Source of the DNA: Methylorubrum rhodinum
GTDB lineage: Bacteria; Pseudomonadota; Alphaproteobacteria; Rhizobiales; Beijerinckiaceae
Direction of reading: 5' to 3'
DNA length: 64,000 bases
NCBI RefSeq assembly: GCF_014199935.1
Contig: NZ_JACHOP010000003.1
Coordinates: 124,001-188,000 of the forward strand
Part shown: positions 55,277-64,000 of the stretch, piece after piece
How positions within the stretch are numbered: position 1 is the first letter of the stretch
Layout of the letters: the number at the start of each line of letters is the position of its first letter
Notes under the pieces: generated by a model
What the model was told of the DNA's origin: nothing
Seen by the model: the letters and a program-made list of their open reading frames with translations, nothing else
The model's database searches: none
Position numbers and translations under genes: made by a program

Positions 55277-57535
55277 CTACCGCTGCGCCTGATCCCCGCC
55301 CGGCGGGCCGCGCCAGCCGGTCTCGACGGTGAACCGCGCCGTCTGGGTCGCGGCGGAATCGCCGCCGACGGTGACGCGGTACTCGCCCGGCTCGACCACC
55401 AGCGTCCCGTCCGGCTCGTGGTAGCCGAGATCGCGCGCCGGGATGCGGAAGTTGGCATACGCCGTCTCGCCCGAGGCGAGGTCGAGGAGCACGGCGCCCT
55501 TCAGCAGGCGCTTGGGGCGGCTGCGCGCCGCCACCGGCTGGCCGAGATAGAGCTGCGCCACGGCGCGCCCCGGTCGCGGGCCGATATTGGTGACGGGGGT
55601 GCGCACCTCCAGCACGGCCTCGTAGCGATCGCCGACACCGACTTTCGGGGTCAGAACCTCCGGCTCGCCGTAGGCGAAGCTTGTGTAGGACAGGCCGTGA
55701 CCGAACGGAAACAGCGGCAGCGGCGACGCGTCGGCGTAGCCCATGGTCCAGCGGCTGTTGGGGATGTGCGGGCGCCCGCCCGGCAGGGTGTCGTAGGTCA
55801 GCGGCATCTGCCCGACCGTGCGCGGCCACGACACCGGCAGCTTGCCCGAGGGGCCGACGTCGCCGAACAGCACGTCGGCGATGGCGGGGCCGCCCTCGGT
55901 GCCGGGGATCCAGGCCATCAGCATCGCGTGGGCCCGCTCCGGCGCACGACCTAACTCGGTCGGGCGCCCGCCGAACACCACGAGCGCCACCGGCTTGCCG
56001 GCGTCAGCGACCGCGGCGAGCAGGTCGTGCTGCAGCCCCGGCCAGTCGAGGTACGCGGTCGACGACCCCTCCCCCGAGCGGTCGCGCGGCTCGCCCATCA
56101 CCGCCACGACGAGGTCGGCCCCGCGCGCCGCCTCGACCGCCGCGGCAAAGCCCGTCCGATCGGTGCAGACCCGCGGGCAGCCCTCGGCAAAGACCACCTC
56201 GACGCCCGAGGCCGCCGCCCGCTCGCGCAGGCCGCTGAGGATCGTCACCGTGTCGTGCGGCTGGCCGTTGCCCTCGTGCGGGCCGACCTGATCCCAGGCC
56301 GCGTCGGCGAAGGGGCCGACCAGCGCGATGCGGCGCACGCGGCTTGGGTCGATCGGCAGCACGTCCTCGCGGTTCTGCAGCAGGACGAGGCTGGCGCGGG
56401 CGGCCTCGCGGGCGATCCGCCGCGTCTCGGGCAGGAGCAGGCGGCCTTCCGCGTTTGAGGCCTCGACGAGCGGCCGGTCGAACAGGCCGAGCCCGAACTT
56501 GAGCCGCAGCACCCGCCGCACCGCCGCATCGACGGCGGCCTCGGTGATGCGGCCGGCCCGCACCTCGTCGGGCAGGTGGCGCAGATAGAGCCCGCTCGTC
56601 ATGTCCATGTCGACGCCCGCGGCGAACGCCTTGCGGGTGGCCTCGGCCCCGTCGCGGGCGACGCCGTGCTTGACGAGGCTCGCGACCGCCTGCCAGTCGG
56701 CGACGACGAGGCCGGAAAATCCCATCTGGCGGCGCAGGATGCCGGTCATCAGCCCGCCATCGGCGGTCGTCGGCACGCCGTTGAGGGCGGTGAGCGCCGT
56801 CATCACGGCGTCCGCTCCGGCCCGGATGCCGGCGCGGAACGGCGGCAGGTGGAGGTCGTGGAGTTCGGTCGGCGCCACGAAGGTCGCGTCGTAGTCGCGC
56901 CCGCCGAGCACGGCGCCGTAGCCTGCGCAGTGCTTGAGGGTGCTGGCGAGCCCGCCGTCGCGGAACCCCTCGACCTGGGCGGCGGTGAGCCGCCCGGTCA
57001 GCCAGGGGTCCTCGCCGAGCCCCTCGACCACCCGGCCCCAGCGCAGGTCGCGCGCCACGTCGGCCATCGGGGCGAAGGTCCAGTTGAGGCCGACCGACGC
57101 CGATTCCCGCGCCATGGCGGCGGCGGCGCGGCGCACGAGGCCCGGATCGAAGCTCGCCGCCAGCGCCAGCGGCAGCGGGAACACCGTGCGGTAGCCGTGG
57201 ACGACGTCGAGCCCGACCAGCAGCGGGATGCCGAGCCGCGAGGCGCGGGCGAGGCCGTCGGCTTCGGCCGCCAGCCACGCGTTGCTGAAGTTGATCACCG
57301 CCCCGACCTCGCCGCGGCGGATCGCGCCGGGATCGTTCAGCGGCTCGTTCGAGATCAGGTTGAGCTGGCCGGCCTTCTCCTCCAGCGTCATCCGGGCGAG
57401 CAGCGCCTCGACGCGGGCCTCGACCGAAGGCGCCTCGATCGAGGTGGTCTGGGCCTGAGTCTGGGCCTGGGCCGCGCCGAGACAGAGCCAGGCCGCCGCC
57501 GCGCGGCCGGCCCACCTCGCCATCATCCCCCGCAT
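55277..57535 (-). CDS. bglX: Periplasmic beta-glucosidase, GH3 (BglX-like)
   Basis: A 752-aa exported glycoside hydrolase cleaving beta-linked glucosides. Signal peptide WAGRAAAAWLCLGAAQAQ. The GH3 N-terminal barrel has EEKAGQL, DVVHGYRTVFPLP and KHCAGYG. The nucleophile Asp is in LVVADWQAV near residue 285. The second domain (SLVLLQN onward) and a fibronectin-like end (SYTSFAYGE...) follow. ATG 57535 was chosen because GGGGGAAACGGGG precedes it; one lies 13 codons upstream. It could trim periplasmic glucans, which is speculation. Confidence 0.88.
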   Translation of the reverse strand: MRGMMARWAGRAAAAWLCLGAAQAQTQAQTTSIEAPSVEARVEALLARMTLEEKAGQLNLISNEPLNDPGAIRRGEVGAVINFSNAWLAAEADGLARASRLGIPLLVGLDVVHGYRTVFPLPLALAASFDPGLVRRAAAAMARESASVGLNWTFAPMADVARDLRWGRVVEGLGEDPWLTGRLTAAQVEGFRDGGLASTLKHCAGYGAVLGGRDYDATFVAPTELHDLHLPPFRAGIRAGADAVMTALTALNGVPTTADGGLMTGILRRQMGFSGLVVADWQAVASLVKHGVARDGAEATRKAFAAGVDMDMTSGLYLRHLPDEVRAGRITEAAVDAAVRRVLRLKFGLGLFDRPLVEASNAEGRLLLPETRRIAREAARASLVLLQNREDVLPIDPSRVRRIALVGPFADAAWDQVGPHEGNGQPHDTVTILSGLRERAAASGVEVVFAEGCPRVCTDRTGFAAAVEAARGADLVVAVMGEPRDRSGEGSSTAYLDWPGLQHDLLAAVADAGKPVALVVFGGRPTELGRAPERAHAMLMAWIPGTEGGPAIADVLFGDVGPSGKLPVSWPRTVGQMPLTYDTLPGGRPHIPNSRWTMGYADASPLPLFPFGHGLSYTSFAYGEPEVLTPKVGVGDRYEAVLEVRTPVTNIGPRPGRAVAQLYLGQPVAARSRPKRLLKGAVLLDLASGETAYANFRIPARDLGYHEPDGTLVVEPGEYRVTVGGDSAATQTARFTVETGWRGPPGGDQAQR

Positions 57536-57658
57536 CCCCGTTTCCCCCGGCCCGTCCTTGTCGACGCCGATCATAAGCGCGGCGGCACAGCTCGGCCATG
57601 CGGCCGGGCGGCGTCGTCATCAGGAAAAAGTGAGGTCCGCGGGTCGGGTCGGATCGCT

Positions 57659-58819
57659 TCAGGCGGCGCGGACGACCGACGGATTGGGCGGCGCCTCGAC
57701 CCTCACCTGATCGCGCCCATTGCGCTTGGCCCCGTAGAGGGCGCCGTCGGCGCGGCGGAGCAGGTCGTCGAGGTCGCAGCCGGCCGCGCCCGCGGCGATG
57801 CCGACGCTGACGCCGACGCGCAGGTCCGGATAGTCCGGATGGGCGATGCGGCCGACGGAGCCGCGCACGCTCTCGGCGAAGCGGGCGGCGAGGCCCGCGC
57901 CGGTCTCCGGCAGCAGGCAGGCGAATTCCTCGCCGCCGAGGCGCCCGAACACGGCGTTGCGCGGCAGCATCGGCGCGGCGGCGTGGCAGAAGGCGGTGAG
58001 CACCGCGTCGCCGACGCTGTGGCCGAACCGGTCGTTGATCGTCTTGAAGTGATCGAGGTCGAGCAGCAGCAGGGCGGCGGGCCGCACGGCGAGGCAGGCC
58101 TCCGCCCGCGCGACGAAGGCCCGGCGGTTGGCGATGCCGGTGAGCGCGTCGGTCTCGGCGGCCAGCCGTTGCTCGCGCTCGGCCCGCTCCTTGGTGAGCG
58201 CCATCAGCACGAAGGCGATGGCGACCGAATAGAGCGTGCCGACGAAGCACAGGATGGCGAGCCAGGGCGAATCGGAGAGCGGTGCGAGGACCGGCGGCGG
58301 AAATACCATCGCGAGCGGGATGCGGACCCAGTAGACCGCGGCGTAGCTCCCGAGCAGCACGATGGCCGGATAGCGCGAGATGAGCGGTTCGCCGCGGCCC
58401 CGCCAGATCGTCCACGCGCCCAGCGCGCAGTAGAGGCCGGCGGTCGCGGAGGCGAGGACGATGCGGGCCGCCACGGACGTGTAGAAGGCCGGGACGAGGC
58501 AGGCCGCGCTCCAGACGAGACCGCCCGCGACCGCCCAGCCGAGATGGGTGCGGCGGCCCTCGAACGCGCGCACGCCGCTCCAGATCAGGCCGTAGGCGCC
58601 GATCATCACGGCGTTGCCGAGGCCGATCGAGACGGGATCGGGGATCGCGCCGCGCAGGCCCAGCAGGCAGGAGGCGCCGCTGCCGACCAAGTGGGCGATG
58701 CCCCAGATCGCCAGCGCCCGCTCGCGCCGGGTCTGGCTCCACGACAACAGATACAGCACCCCCACCATGAAGGTGACGGCGACCGTCGTCAGGAAGAGGG
58801 TCGGCACATCGAGGCGCAT
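57659..58819 (-). CDS. Membrane-anchored GGDEF diguanylate cyclase
   Basis: A 386-aa enzyme making cyclic di-GMP. About six membrane segments fill residues 8-205 and act as a sensor. The GGDEF domain follows with DALTGIANRRAF, LLLDLDHFKTINDRFGH and the active-site RLGGEEF near residue 300. The RxxD inhibitory site is absent at the expected place (PRNA there), so product feedback may be missing. ATG 58819 has AAGGG upstream; the frame stays open 16 codons further. Confidence 0.87.
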   Translation of the reverse strand: MRLDVPTLFLTTVAVTFMVGVLYLLSWSQTRRERALAIWGIAHLVGSGASCLLGLRGAIPDPVSIGLGNAVMIGAYGLIWSGVRAFEGRRTHLGWAVAGGLVWSAACLVPAFYTSVAARIVLASATAGLYCALGAWTIWRGRGEPLISRYPAIVLLGSYAAVYWVRIPLAMVFPPPVLAPLSDSPWLAILCFVGTLYSVAIAFVLMALTKERAEREQRLAAETDALTGIANRRAFVARAEACLAVRPAALLLLDLDHFKTINDRFGHSVGDAVLTAFCHAAAPMLPRNAVFGRLGGEEFACLLPETGAGLAARFAESVRGSVGRIAHPDYPDLRVGVSVGIAAGAAGCDLDDLLRRADGALYGAKRNGRDQVRVEAPPNPSVVRAA

Positions 58820-58922
58820 CGTTGCCCTTGATCGGTGCTGCGAAGGCGGCGCGGGCCGCTTCGACACCTGGTTAGCCTACCAGTTCCGAACGTTCCTTAT
58901 CCAGCACACATGATCGCGATTT

Positions 58923-59900
58923 TTAACATGCACTGCCCGGCGAGGCCGTGTCCTTGTCCTCCGGCGCGTCGTTGAGCGGATGGAGGTCGCGCACCATGCC
59001 CTTCAGCCGCTCGTCGAGGACGTGGGTGTAGATCTGCGTGGTGGCGATGTCGGCGTGGCCGAGCAGCTCCTGCACGATGCGCAGGTCGGCGCCGTTCTGG
59101 AGCAGGTGGCTGGCGAAGGCGTGGCGCAGCACGTGCGGGCTGACCCGGTCGGCCCGCAGGCCGGCGGCGGCGGCGGCCGTCTTCAGGTCGCGGGCGAAGG
59201 CTTGGCGCGTGAGGTGGCCGCTCTCGCTGTCGGCGGGAAACAGCCAGGGGCCGTCCGGGGGAAGATGCGCGGCGTGCGCCGCCATCGCGGCACGGGCCAG
59301 CTCCGTCAGCGGCACCAGCCGCTCGCGCCCGCCCTTGCCCTTGACCACGAGGTAGCGCTCGCGGGCCGCTGCCGCGCTGCGCGGCAGGGCGATCAGCTCG
59401 GAGACGCGCAGGCCCGTGGCGTAGAGGAGTTCGAGCAGGCACAGCATCCGGATCGCCGCGCGCGCCTCGGCGCGGTTCTCGGTTCCCGCCTCGGCCCGCT
59501 CGCGGGCGGTCGCCAGCAGGCGGTCGACTTCCGTGACCGACAGCACCTTGGGCAGGCCCTTGGCCCGGCGCGGCGAGGCGACCGGCGCGGTCGGGTCGCC
59601 CTCGGCGAAGCCTTCGGCGTAGAGGAAGCGGTGGAAGCCGCGGATGCAGGAGAGGCGCCGCGCCGCCGACGAGGCCTTCAGCCCGCGCGGCTCCAGTTCG
59701 GCGATATAGGCGCGGACGATCTCGGCCTCGACCGCGACCGGATCGAGCCCCTGCCCGCTCAGGTAGCCGAGATAGTCGTCGAGATCGCGCCGGTAAGCCG
59801 CGAGCGTGTTGGCTGCCGCGCCGCGCTCGGCGGCGAGCATGTCCAAGTAGTCCCGTGAAAAATCCTCCCGCGCCGTCTCGGGCGACGGGGCCGCGCTCAT
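58923..59900 (-). CDS. xerD: Tyrosine recombinase XerD
   Basis: A 325-aa site-specific recombinase resolving chromosome dimers at dif with XerC. An N-terminal SAM-like DNA-binding domain (about residues 10-95) precedes the catalytic domain. That has Arg in TGLRVSEL, Lys in VKGKGGRERLVP, HVLRHAFASH, the LGHADIATTQ motif and the Tyr of IYTHV near residue 297. It is a housekeeping recombinase, not an island integrase. Its ATG overlaps the stop of a 50-aa gene (ATGA). Confidence 0.9.
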   Translation of the reverse strand: MSAAPSPETAREDFSRDYLDMLAAERGAAANTLAAYRRDLDDYLGYLSGQGLDPVAVEAEIVRAYIAELEPRGLKASSAARRLSCIRGFHRFLYAEGFAEGDPTAPVASPRRAKGLPKVLSVTEVDRLLATARERAEAGTENRAEARAAIRMLCLLELLYATGLRVSELIALPRSAAAARERYLVVKGKGGRERLVPLTELARAAMAAHAAHLPPDGPWLFPADSESGHLTRQAFARDLKTAAAAAGLRADRVSPHVLRHAFASHLLQNGADLRIVQELLGHADIATTQIYTHVLDERLKGMVRDLHPLNDAPEDKDTASPGSAC

Positions 59901-60049
59901 CGGTTGCCCGGCTGCAGCTTCGAGTTCGGGATGGTCACGCTCATCTCCCGCTGCGTCGGCTGGACGAAGGTCGCGAGCGCGAACATCCCGGCGAAGACCA
60001 GCCCCGCGAGAATCGCGATCGTGGCGAGGAAGCGGAACAGGGTGGGCAA
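59897..60049 (-). CDS. 50-aa single-pass membrane protein coupled to xerD
   Basis: From TTG 60049 it reads LFRFLATIAILAGLVFAGMF as a membrane span, then ALATFVQPTQREMSVTIP and a short polar tail. The stop overlaps the xerD start (ATGA), which strongly supports translation. Similar small proteins with FALATFV-x-P and a TIP motif occur in other alphaproteobacteria, from memory. The start codon and ribosome site are weak. Function unknown. Confidence 0.6.
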   Translation of the reverse strand: MPTLFRFLATIAILAGLVFAGMFALATFVQPTQREMSVTIPNSKLQPGNR

Positions 60050-60192
60050 GGGAACCGGCCTTTCGGCAAGGCTACGCGGACGAGCGGCCGTGTTGCAATG
60101 CGGGACCGCCGGCCCCGATTCCCACGGGGCGGCGGCGAAGGCAAGGACCGGCAGAACACAGGGCGGGTCAAATTCGCGGGGTAGGCCGCCGT

Positions 60193-60972
60193 TCAGAACC
60201 GGTTCTTCCAGGCCCGCAATGCGGTGAACACCGCGGCCGGGTCGGTGCCCTCGGGCAGATCGACCGAGCGGGCGAGCGCCGGCTCGGCGGCGCGCAGGAA
60301 CGGGTTCGTCGCCTTCTCGTCGCCGATGGTGGAGGGGATCAGGAAGCGGCTCTCGCCGGCCAGCCGCTCGGCCTCCGCGGCGCGGGCCTTCAGGGCGGCG
60401 TTGTCCGGGTCGGCAGCCAGCGCGAAGCGGGCGTTCGAGAGCACGTAGTCGTGACCGCTATAGACGGCGGTGTCGTCGGGGAGCGGCAGGAAGCGCTCCA
60501 GCGAGCGCCACAGGGTGACGGGGTCGGCCTCCATCACCCGGCCGCAGCCCAGCGTGAACAGGGTGTCGCCGGAGAAGACCACGCGGGCGTCGGCGAAGTG
60601 GTAGGTGACGTGGTCGGCGCAGTGGCCCGGCGTCTCCCACACCTCGGCCTCCAGGCCGCCGACGGTGACGCGGTCGCCCTCGCTCACGGTGCGGGCGACG
60701 TTCGGCACGGCGGCGCCCGCCTTCGCGGGCGCGGTGACGCGGGCGCCGGTGCGCTCCACGACTTCCGTGATGCCCTCGACGTGGTCGGCGTGGCGGTGGG
60801 TGACGAGGATGTCGGTGAGGCGCCAGCCCTCGGCGTCGAGCGCCGCCAGCACGGGAGCGGCCTCCGGCACGTCGATGGCGGCGCAGGCGCCGGTCTCGGG
60901 ATCGCGGATCAGCACGCCGATATTGTCGCTCCGGCACAGGAAGGCCCGGATCTCGGGGGCGGCGTTCGGCAT
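60193..60972 (-). CDS. gloB: Hydroxyacylglutathione hydrolase (glyoxalase II)
   Basis: A 259-aa metallo-beta-lactamase-fold thioesterase hydrolysing S-lactoylglutathione in methylglyoxal detoxification. The metal motif is THRHADHVEG near residue 58, followed by GHCADHVTYHF near residue 112, FSGDTLFTLGCGR near residue 133 and SGHDYVLSNARFA near residue 170. The C-terminal glutathione-site domain with NPFLR is present. ATG 60972 has GGGAG upstream. It is divergent from a methyltransferase gene. Confidence 0.9.
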   Translation of the reverse strand: MPNAAPEIRAFLCRSDNIGVLIRDPETGACAAIDVPEAAPVLAALDAEGWRLTDILVTHRHADHVEGITEVVERTGARVTAPAKAGAAVPNVARTVSEGDRVTVGGLEAEVWETPGHCADHVTYHFADARVVFSGDTLFTLGCGRVMEADPVTLWRSLERFLPLPDDTAVYSGHDYVLSNARFALAADPDNAALKARAAEAERLAGESRFLIPSTIGDEKATNPFLRAAEPALARSVDLPEGTDPAAVFTALRAWKNRF

Positions 60973-61202
60973 CGGAGAACTCCCGTCGGGTCGTGTGGTC
61001 CGGGGGCAAGCTCGGCCGGACGTGGCCGGGGAACCGGCGCGGGGCCCTGCCGGTTCCCTTCGCCGTTCCGCGGGGCGTCGCCGCGTGCCGTCCACATCCC
61101 TGGCCGCGCCGCGCTTGCCGGACGCGGCCGCGATCCCCATTGATGCCGGACGAAAAGGCGTCGCTCGCGCGTCCGCCTCTCGAGCCCCGCGAAGGATCGG
61201 CC

Positions 61203-61955
61203 GTGCCGGCACCCCACCCGATGCGCCTCGACGTCACGGATCTGCGCGCCTTCTACGCCAGCCCGCTCGGCATCGTCACGCACCGCACCGTGGCCCGCAC
61301 GATCCACGGCTTCCTCGGCTCGGTCTCGGGCCTGCGCGTGCTCGGGATCGGCTACGTCACGCCCTATCTCGGGCCGGTCCACGTCATCGCCGAGCGCACG
61401 CTCGCCTTCATGCCGGCGACGCAGGGGGTGGTGAATTGGCCCTCCAGCGGGCGCTCGGTGACGGCGCTGGCCGACCCGACCATGCTGCCGCTCCCCGAGG
61501 CTGCCGTGGACCGGGTGATCCTCGTCCACGCGCTGGAGGCGGTCGAGAGCCCGAGCGAACTGCTCGCCGAGGTGTGGCGGGTGCTGACGCCGGGCGGGCG
61601 GCTGATCCTCGTGGTCCCGAACCGCACCGGCGTCTGGGCGCGGCGCGACGCGACCCCCTTCGGCCACGGCCAGCCCTACAGCCGCTCGCAGCTCGGCCGG
61701 CTGATGCGCCAGACCCTGTTCTCGCCGGAAGGCTGGGCCGAGACCCTCTACATGCCGCCGATCCGCAGCCGGTTCTGGCTCGGGACCGCGGGAGCCTGGG
61801 AGCGCCTCGGCACCGGGCTGGCCCTCCCCTTCGCCGGACTGCACGTGGTCGATGCGACGAAGCAGCTCTACCGGCCGGTCACCGTGCGGCAGGTGCGCCG
61901 GCTCGAGACCCGCGTTCCGGCCAGGGTTCTGGTGCCGGCGGGGCAGCCGGGTTAA
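61203..61955 (+). CDS. Class I SAM-dependent methyltransferase-like protein
   Basis: A 250-aa protein. LRAFYASPLGIVTHRTV near the start is typical of a family found beside gloB in alphaproteobacteria. VLGIGYVTPYL is the SAM-loop region, and LILVHALEAVESPSE-like (VILVHALEAVE) and TPGGRLILVVPN complete the fold. GTG 61203 has AAGGATCGGCC upstream; ATG 61143 and ATG 61221 are alternatives. The target is unknown. Confidence 0.75.
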   Translation: MPAPHPMRLDVTDLRAFYASPLGIVTHRTVARTIHGFLGSVSGLRVLGIGYVTPYLGPVHVIAERTLAFMPATQGVVNWPSSGRSVTALADPTMLPLPEAAVDRVILVHALEAVESPSELLAEVWRVLTPGGRLILVVPNRTGVWARRDATPFGHGQPYSRSQLGRLMRQTLFSPEGWAETLYMPPIRSRFWLGTAGAWERLGTGLALPFAGLHVVDATKQLYRPVTVRQVRRLETRVPARVLVPAGQPG

Positions 61956-61964
61956 GGCCCGCGC

Positions 61965-62672
61965 ATGATCCCGTTCACGGGCTTCGAGGCCGCCCTCACC
62001 AGCTTCCTGCTCGCGCTGTCGGGCCTGTTCTCGATCGTGAACCCGGTTGGCTCGGCGCTGATCTTCGCGCAGGTCACCGCCGAGCGCTCGCATGCCGACC
62101 GCATGGAGCTGTCGCGCCGCATCGGCTTCTACGCCGCCCTCATCATGCTCGCCGCGCTCTGGGCCGGGGCGCCGATTCTCAACTTCTTCGGCGTCTCGCT
62201 CGCCGCGCTCCGCATCGCCGGCGGGCTCGTCGTCGCGGCCTCCGCCTGGACGCTGCTCTCGGCGCCCGAGGCGCGCGAGGCCCGCAAGCAGGCCGAGGCC
62301 GGGCCGGAGCCGGGGGAGACCGTCCGCGGCGATGGCTTGGCCGAGGTCGCCTTCTTCCCCCTCACCCTGCCCTTCACCACCGGCCCCGGCACCATCGCGG
62401 TGGCGATCGCGCTCGGCGCCAACCGCCCGGCGGAGGGGCCGGACCGGATCGGCTTCTACGTCGGCGCCTCGCTTGCCGCGCTCGCCATCGCCGGGATGGT
62501 GCGCCTCGCCTACGGCTCCGCCGACCGGGTCGTCACCCTGATCGGCCCGGTGCGGGCCCGCGTGCTCGGGCGCCTCTCGGCCTTCCTGCTGCTCTGCGTC
62601 GGCACCCAGATCACCGTGAACGGCATCTCGGACGTGCTCGGGCCGCTGATCGCTGCAGCGCATCGCGGTTGA
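61965..62672 (+). CDS. MarC/NAAT-family integral membrane protein
   Basis: A 235-aa inner-membrane protein with six hydrophobic segments. FSIVNPVGSALIF near residue 22 and FFPLTLPFTTGPGTIAVAIALG near residue 125 are the MarC hallmark repeats. It starts nine bases after the methyltransferase gene with AAGG upstream and is probably co-transcribed. MarC proteins were once linked to multidrug resistance; their real substrate is unsettled. Confidence 0.87.
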   Translation: MIPFTGFEAALTSFLLALSGLFSIVNPVGSALIFAQVTAERSHADRMELSRRIGFYAALIMLAALWAGAPILNFFGVSLAALRIAGGLVVAASAWTLLSAPEAREARKQAEAGPEPGETVRGDGLAEVAFFPLTLPFTTGPGTIAVAIALGANRPAEGPDRIGFYVGASLAALAIAGMVRLAYGSADRVVTLIGPVRARVLGRLSAFLLLCVGTQITVNGISDVLGPLIAAAHRG

Positions 62673-62679
62673 TCCACCG

Positions 62680-62717
62680 CCGTCATTCCGGGTTCCGCTC
62701 CGCGGCCCCGGAATGAC
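62680..62717. terminator. Hairpin CCGTCATTCCGGG...CCCGGAATGACGG after marC
   Basis: A 12- to 13-bp inverted repeat with a GC-rich loop directly after the MarC gene. It lacks a T-run. GTCATTCC palindromes are common intergenic repeats in alphaproteobacteria, so it may serve as a repeat and a transcript end. Confidence 0.5.
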
Positions 62718-62818
62718 GGTCGAGGGGGGCAATCCGATTGCCACGTCGTCCGGCACGGCTCTAGAAGCACTCGCACAGGGCCGGCGCCCCGCGCTCGGAA
62801 CGGATAGGCGCAAACAAC

Positions 62819-63616
62819 ATGAAGCTCGTGGTCGTGGGCGCCGAGGGGCGCATGGGGCGGATGCTGATCCGCGCGGTGGCCGAGGCCGAGGGCTGCACCC
62901 TGCACGGGGCGGTCGAGCGGGCGGGCGCGCCCGCGATCGGGCGCGATGCCGGCTTGCTCGCGGGCATCGGCGAACTCGGCGTGCCCGTCTGCGACGATCC
63001 GCTGCCGCTGTTCGTGGCCGCCGACGGGGTGCTCGACTTCACCGCGCCCGCCGCCACGGTGGCGTTCGCCGAACTCGCGGCGCAGGCCCGCATCGTCCAC
63101 GTCATCGGCACCACCGGCTTCTCCGAGGACGACCTGGAACGCCTGAAGGCGGCGAGCTTCCACGCCCGGCTCGTGCGCTCGGGCAACATGTCGCTCGGCG
63201 TCAACCTGCTGGCTGGCCTCGTGCGCAAGGTCGCGGCGGCTTTGGGCCAGGAGTTCGACATCGAGGTGCTGGAGATGCACCACCGCATGAAGGTCGATGC
63301 GCCCTCCGGCACCGCCCTGCTGCTCGGCGAGGCGGCGGCGGAGGGGCGCCGCGTGGCCCTCGCCGACACTCGCGTCTCGACCCGCGACGGCCATACCGGC
63401 GCGCGCCGGCCCGGCGACATCGGCTTCGCGACGTTGCGCGGCGGCTCGGTCGTCGGCGACCACAGCGTGATCTTCGCCGGCCCCTCCGAGCGGATCACCC
63501 TTTCGCACCACGCCGAGGACCGGGCGATCTTCGCCCGCGGCGCGCTGAAGGCCGCCCAATGGGCCTTCGACAAGCCGCCGGGCCTCTACGGCATGGACGA
63601 CGTGCTGGGATTGTGA
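62819..63616 (+). CDS. dapB: 4-hydroxy-tetrahydrodipicolinate reductase
   Basis: A 265-aa NAD(P)H-dependent enzyme of the lysine/diaminopimelate pathway. The Rossmann motif [13 protein letters not shown] lies at residues 4-16, [11 protein letters not shown] near residue 99 and the catalytic [14 protein letters not shown] near residue 155. The terminal [11 protein letters not shown] is typical. Length is normal. The ribosome site is weak. gpmA follows in the same direction after about 150 bases. Confidence 0.93.
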   Translation: MKLVVVGAEGRMGRMLIRAVAEAEGCTLHGAVERAGAPAIGRDAGLLAGIGELGVPVCDDPLPLFVAADGVLDFTAPAATVAFAELAAQARIVHVIGTTGFSEDDLERLKAASFHARLVRSGNMSLGVNLLAGLVRKVAAALGQEFDIEVLEMHHRMKVDAPSGTALLLGEAAAEGRRVALADTRVSTRDGHTGARRPGDIGFATLRGGSVVGDHSVIFAGPSERITLSHHAEDRAIFARGALKAAQWAFDKPPGLYGMDDVLGL

Positions 63617-63763
63617 GCGAGGCGGTCCAAGCGCCTGACAGCTCTGGACATCCGTAGCCTGTCGGCCTTTTTGGGTAAGCGGCGCGAGCTTGGGCGGCGG
63701 CAACGGCTCTGCTAAGCAGCGCCGCAACGGGCCTGCCCGGTCCTCCAAGATGATGGATCTCCC

Positions 63764-64000
63764 ATGGAGCGCATGCTCGTCCTCGCTCGCCACGGCCAGA
63801 GCGAATGGAACCTCAAGAAGCTCTTCACCGGCTGGCGCGACCCGGATCTGACGCCACTCGGCGTCGAGGAGGCCCGCAATGCCGGGCGCTGGCTCAAGGC
63901 GCAGGGCTCGCAGTTCGACGTGGCCTTCACCTCGAACCTGAAGCGCGCCCAGAACACCTGCGCGCTGATTCTGGAAGAGATGGGCCAGTCCGGGCTGGAG
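63764..64000 (+). CDS. gpmA: 2,3-bisphosphoglycerate-dependent phosphoglycerate mutase, 5' part
   Basis: The first 79 codons are visible before the window ends. [10 protein letters not shown] holds the catalytic His and Arg; [13 protein letters not shown] and [11 protein letters not shown] are family marks. It interconverts 3- and 2-phosphoglycerate in glycolysis and the serine cycle. The start at 63764 is clear from the family N terminus. Confidence 0.92.
   Translation, partial: MERMLVLARHGQSEWNLKKLFTGWRDPDLTPLGVEEARNAGRWLKAQGSQFDVAFTSNLKRAQNTCALILEEMGQSGLE

Overview
The window reads as chromosomal DNA of a high-GC alphaproteobacterial methylotroph, most likely Methylobacterium or Methylorubrum. 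This is inferred from gene content: an N,N-dimethylformamidase operon, a fused urease gamma-beta subunit, periplasmic glucan genes, XerD, DapB and GpmA. It also carries many GC-rich palindromic intergenic repeats of the kind common in that group. Genes are dense and mostly in short operons with good Shine-Dalgarno sequences. Three patches are clearly less GC-rich and look acquired: about 25.6-28.6 kb, 52.7-53.2 kb and, more weakly, the regulatory gap at 8.53-8.83 kb.

Left part (1-14 kb), nitrogen and one-carbon amides. A partial allophanate hydrolase (minus strand) is followed by an OprB-like porin. Divergent from the porin is a five-gene UrtABCDE-type amide/urea ABC transporter. Directly downstream lies dmfA1-dmfA2, encoding dimethylformamidase, which splits DMF into dimethylamine and formate. 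Three accessory genes follow: a Rieske-oxygenase-like protein that has lost its iron ligands, a Sel1-repeat protein and an unrecognised 94-aa protein. The likely logic is entry through the porin, import by the transporter, hydrolysis by DMFase, and feeding of C1 and nitrogen metabolism.

14-25.5 kb. A minus-strand set contains a DeoR-family regulator, an M20 amidohydrolase and two choline-kinase-like phosphotransferases, tightly coupled. A separate amidase follows. Next comes a urease operon in the order ureE-ureF-ureAB-ureC-ureG-ureD, with a palindromic repeat inserted between ureAB and ureC.

25.6-28.75 kb, an accessory patch beside tRNA-Ser(UGA). It holds a broken IS1595-type transposase, two 99-bp near-identical direct repeats that each lead into a small KPKAKP-type gene, and a low-GC minus-strand gene for a zinc-ribbon/membrane protein of unknown function. 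A PepSY-like periplasmic protein is also present. This patch is the best place to look for something undescribed.

28.8-41 kb. OpgG and OpgH (periplasmic glucans), a DHH phosphoesterase, a 28-aa mini-gene with an ideal Shine-Dalgarno sequence, a luciferase-like monooxygenase, an aldo/keto reductase, an epoxide-hydrolase-like protein and glucose-6-phosphate dehydrogenase.

40.4-50.5 kb. A minus-strand MdtABC-type RND efflux operon with its outer-membrane channel. All three junctions downstream of mdtA carry a related palindromic repeat.

50.6-64 kb. An aminotransferase, an orphan low-GC gene, DUF4112 plus a lone YejE-type permease, a GH3 beta-glucosidase, a diguanylate cyclase, XerD with a coupled 50-aa membrane protein, glyoxalase II divergent from a methyltransferase, MarC, DapB and the start of phosphoglycerate mutase.
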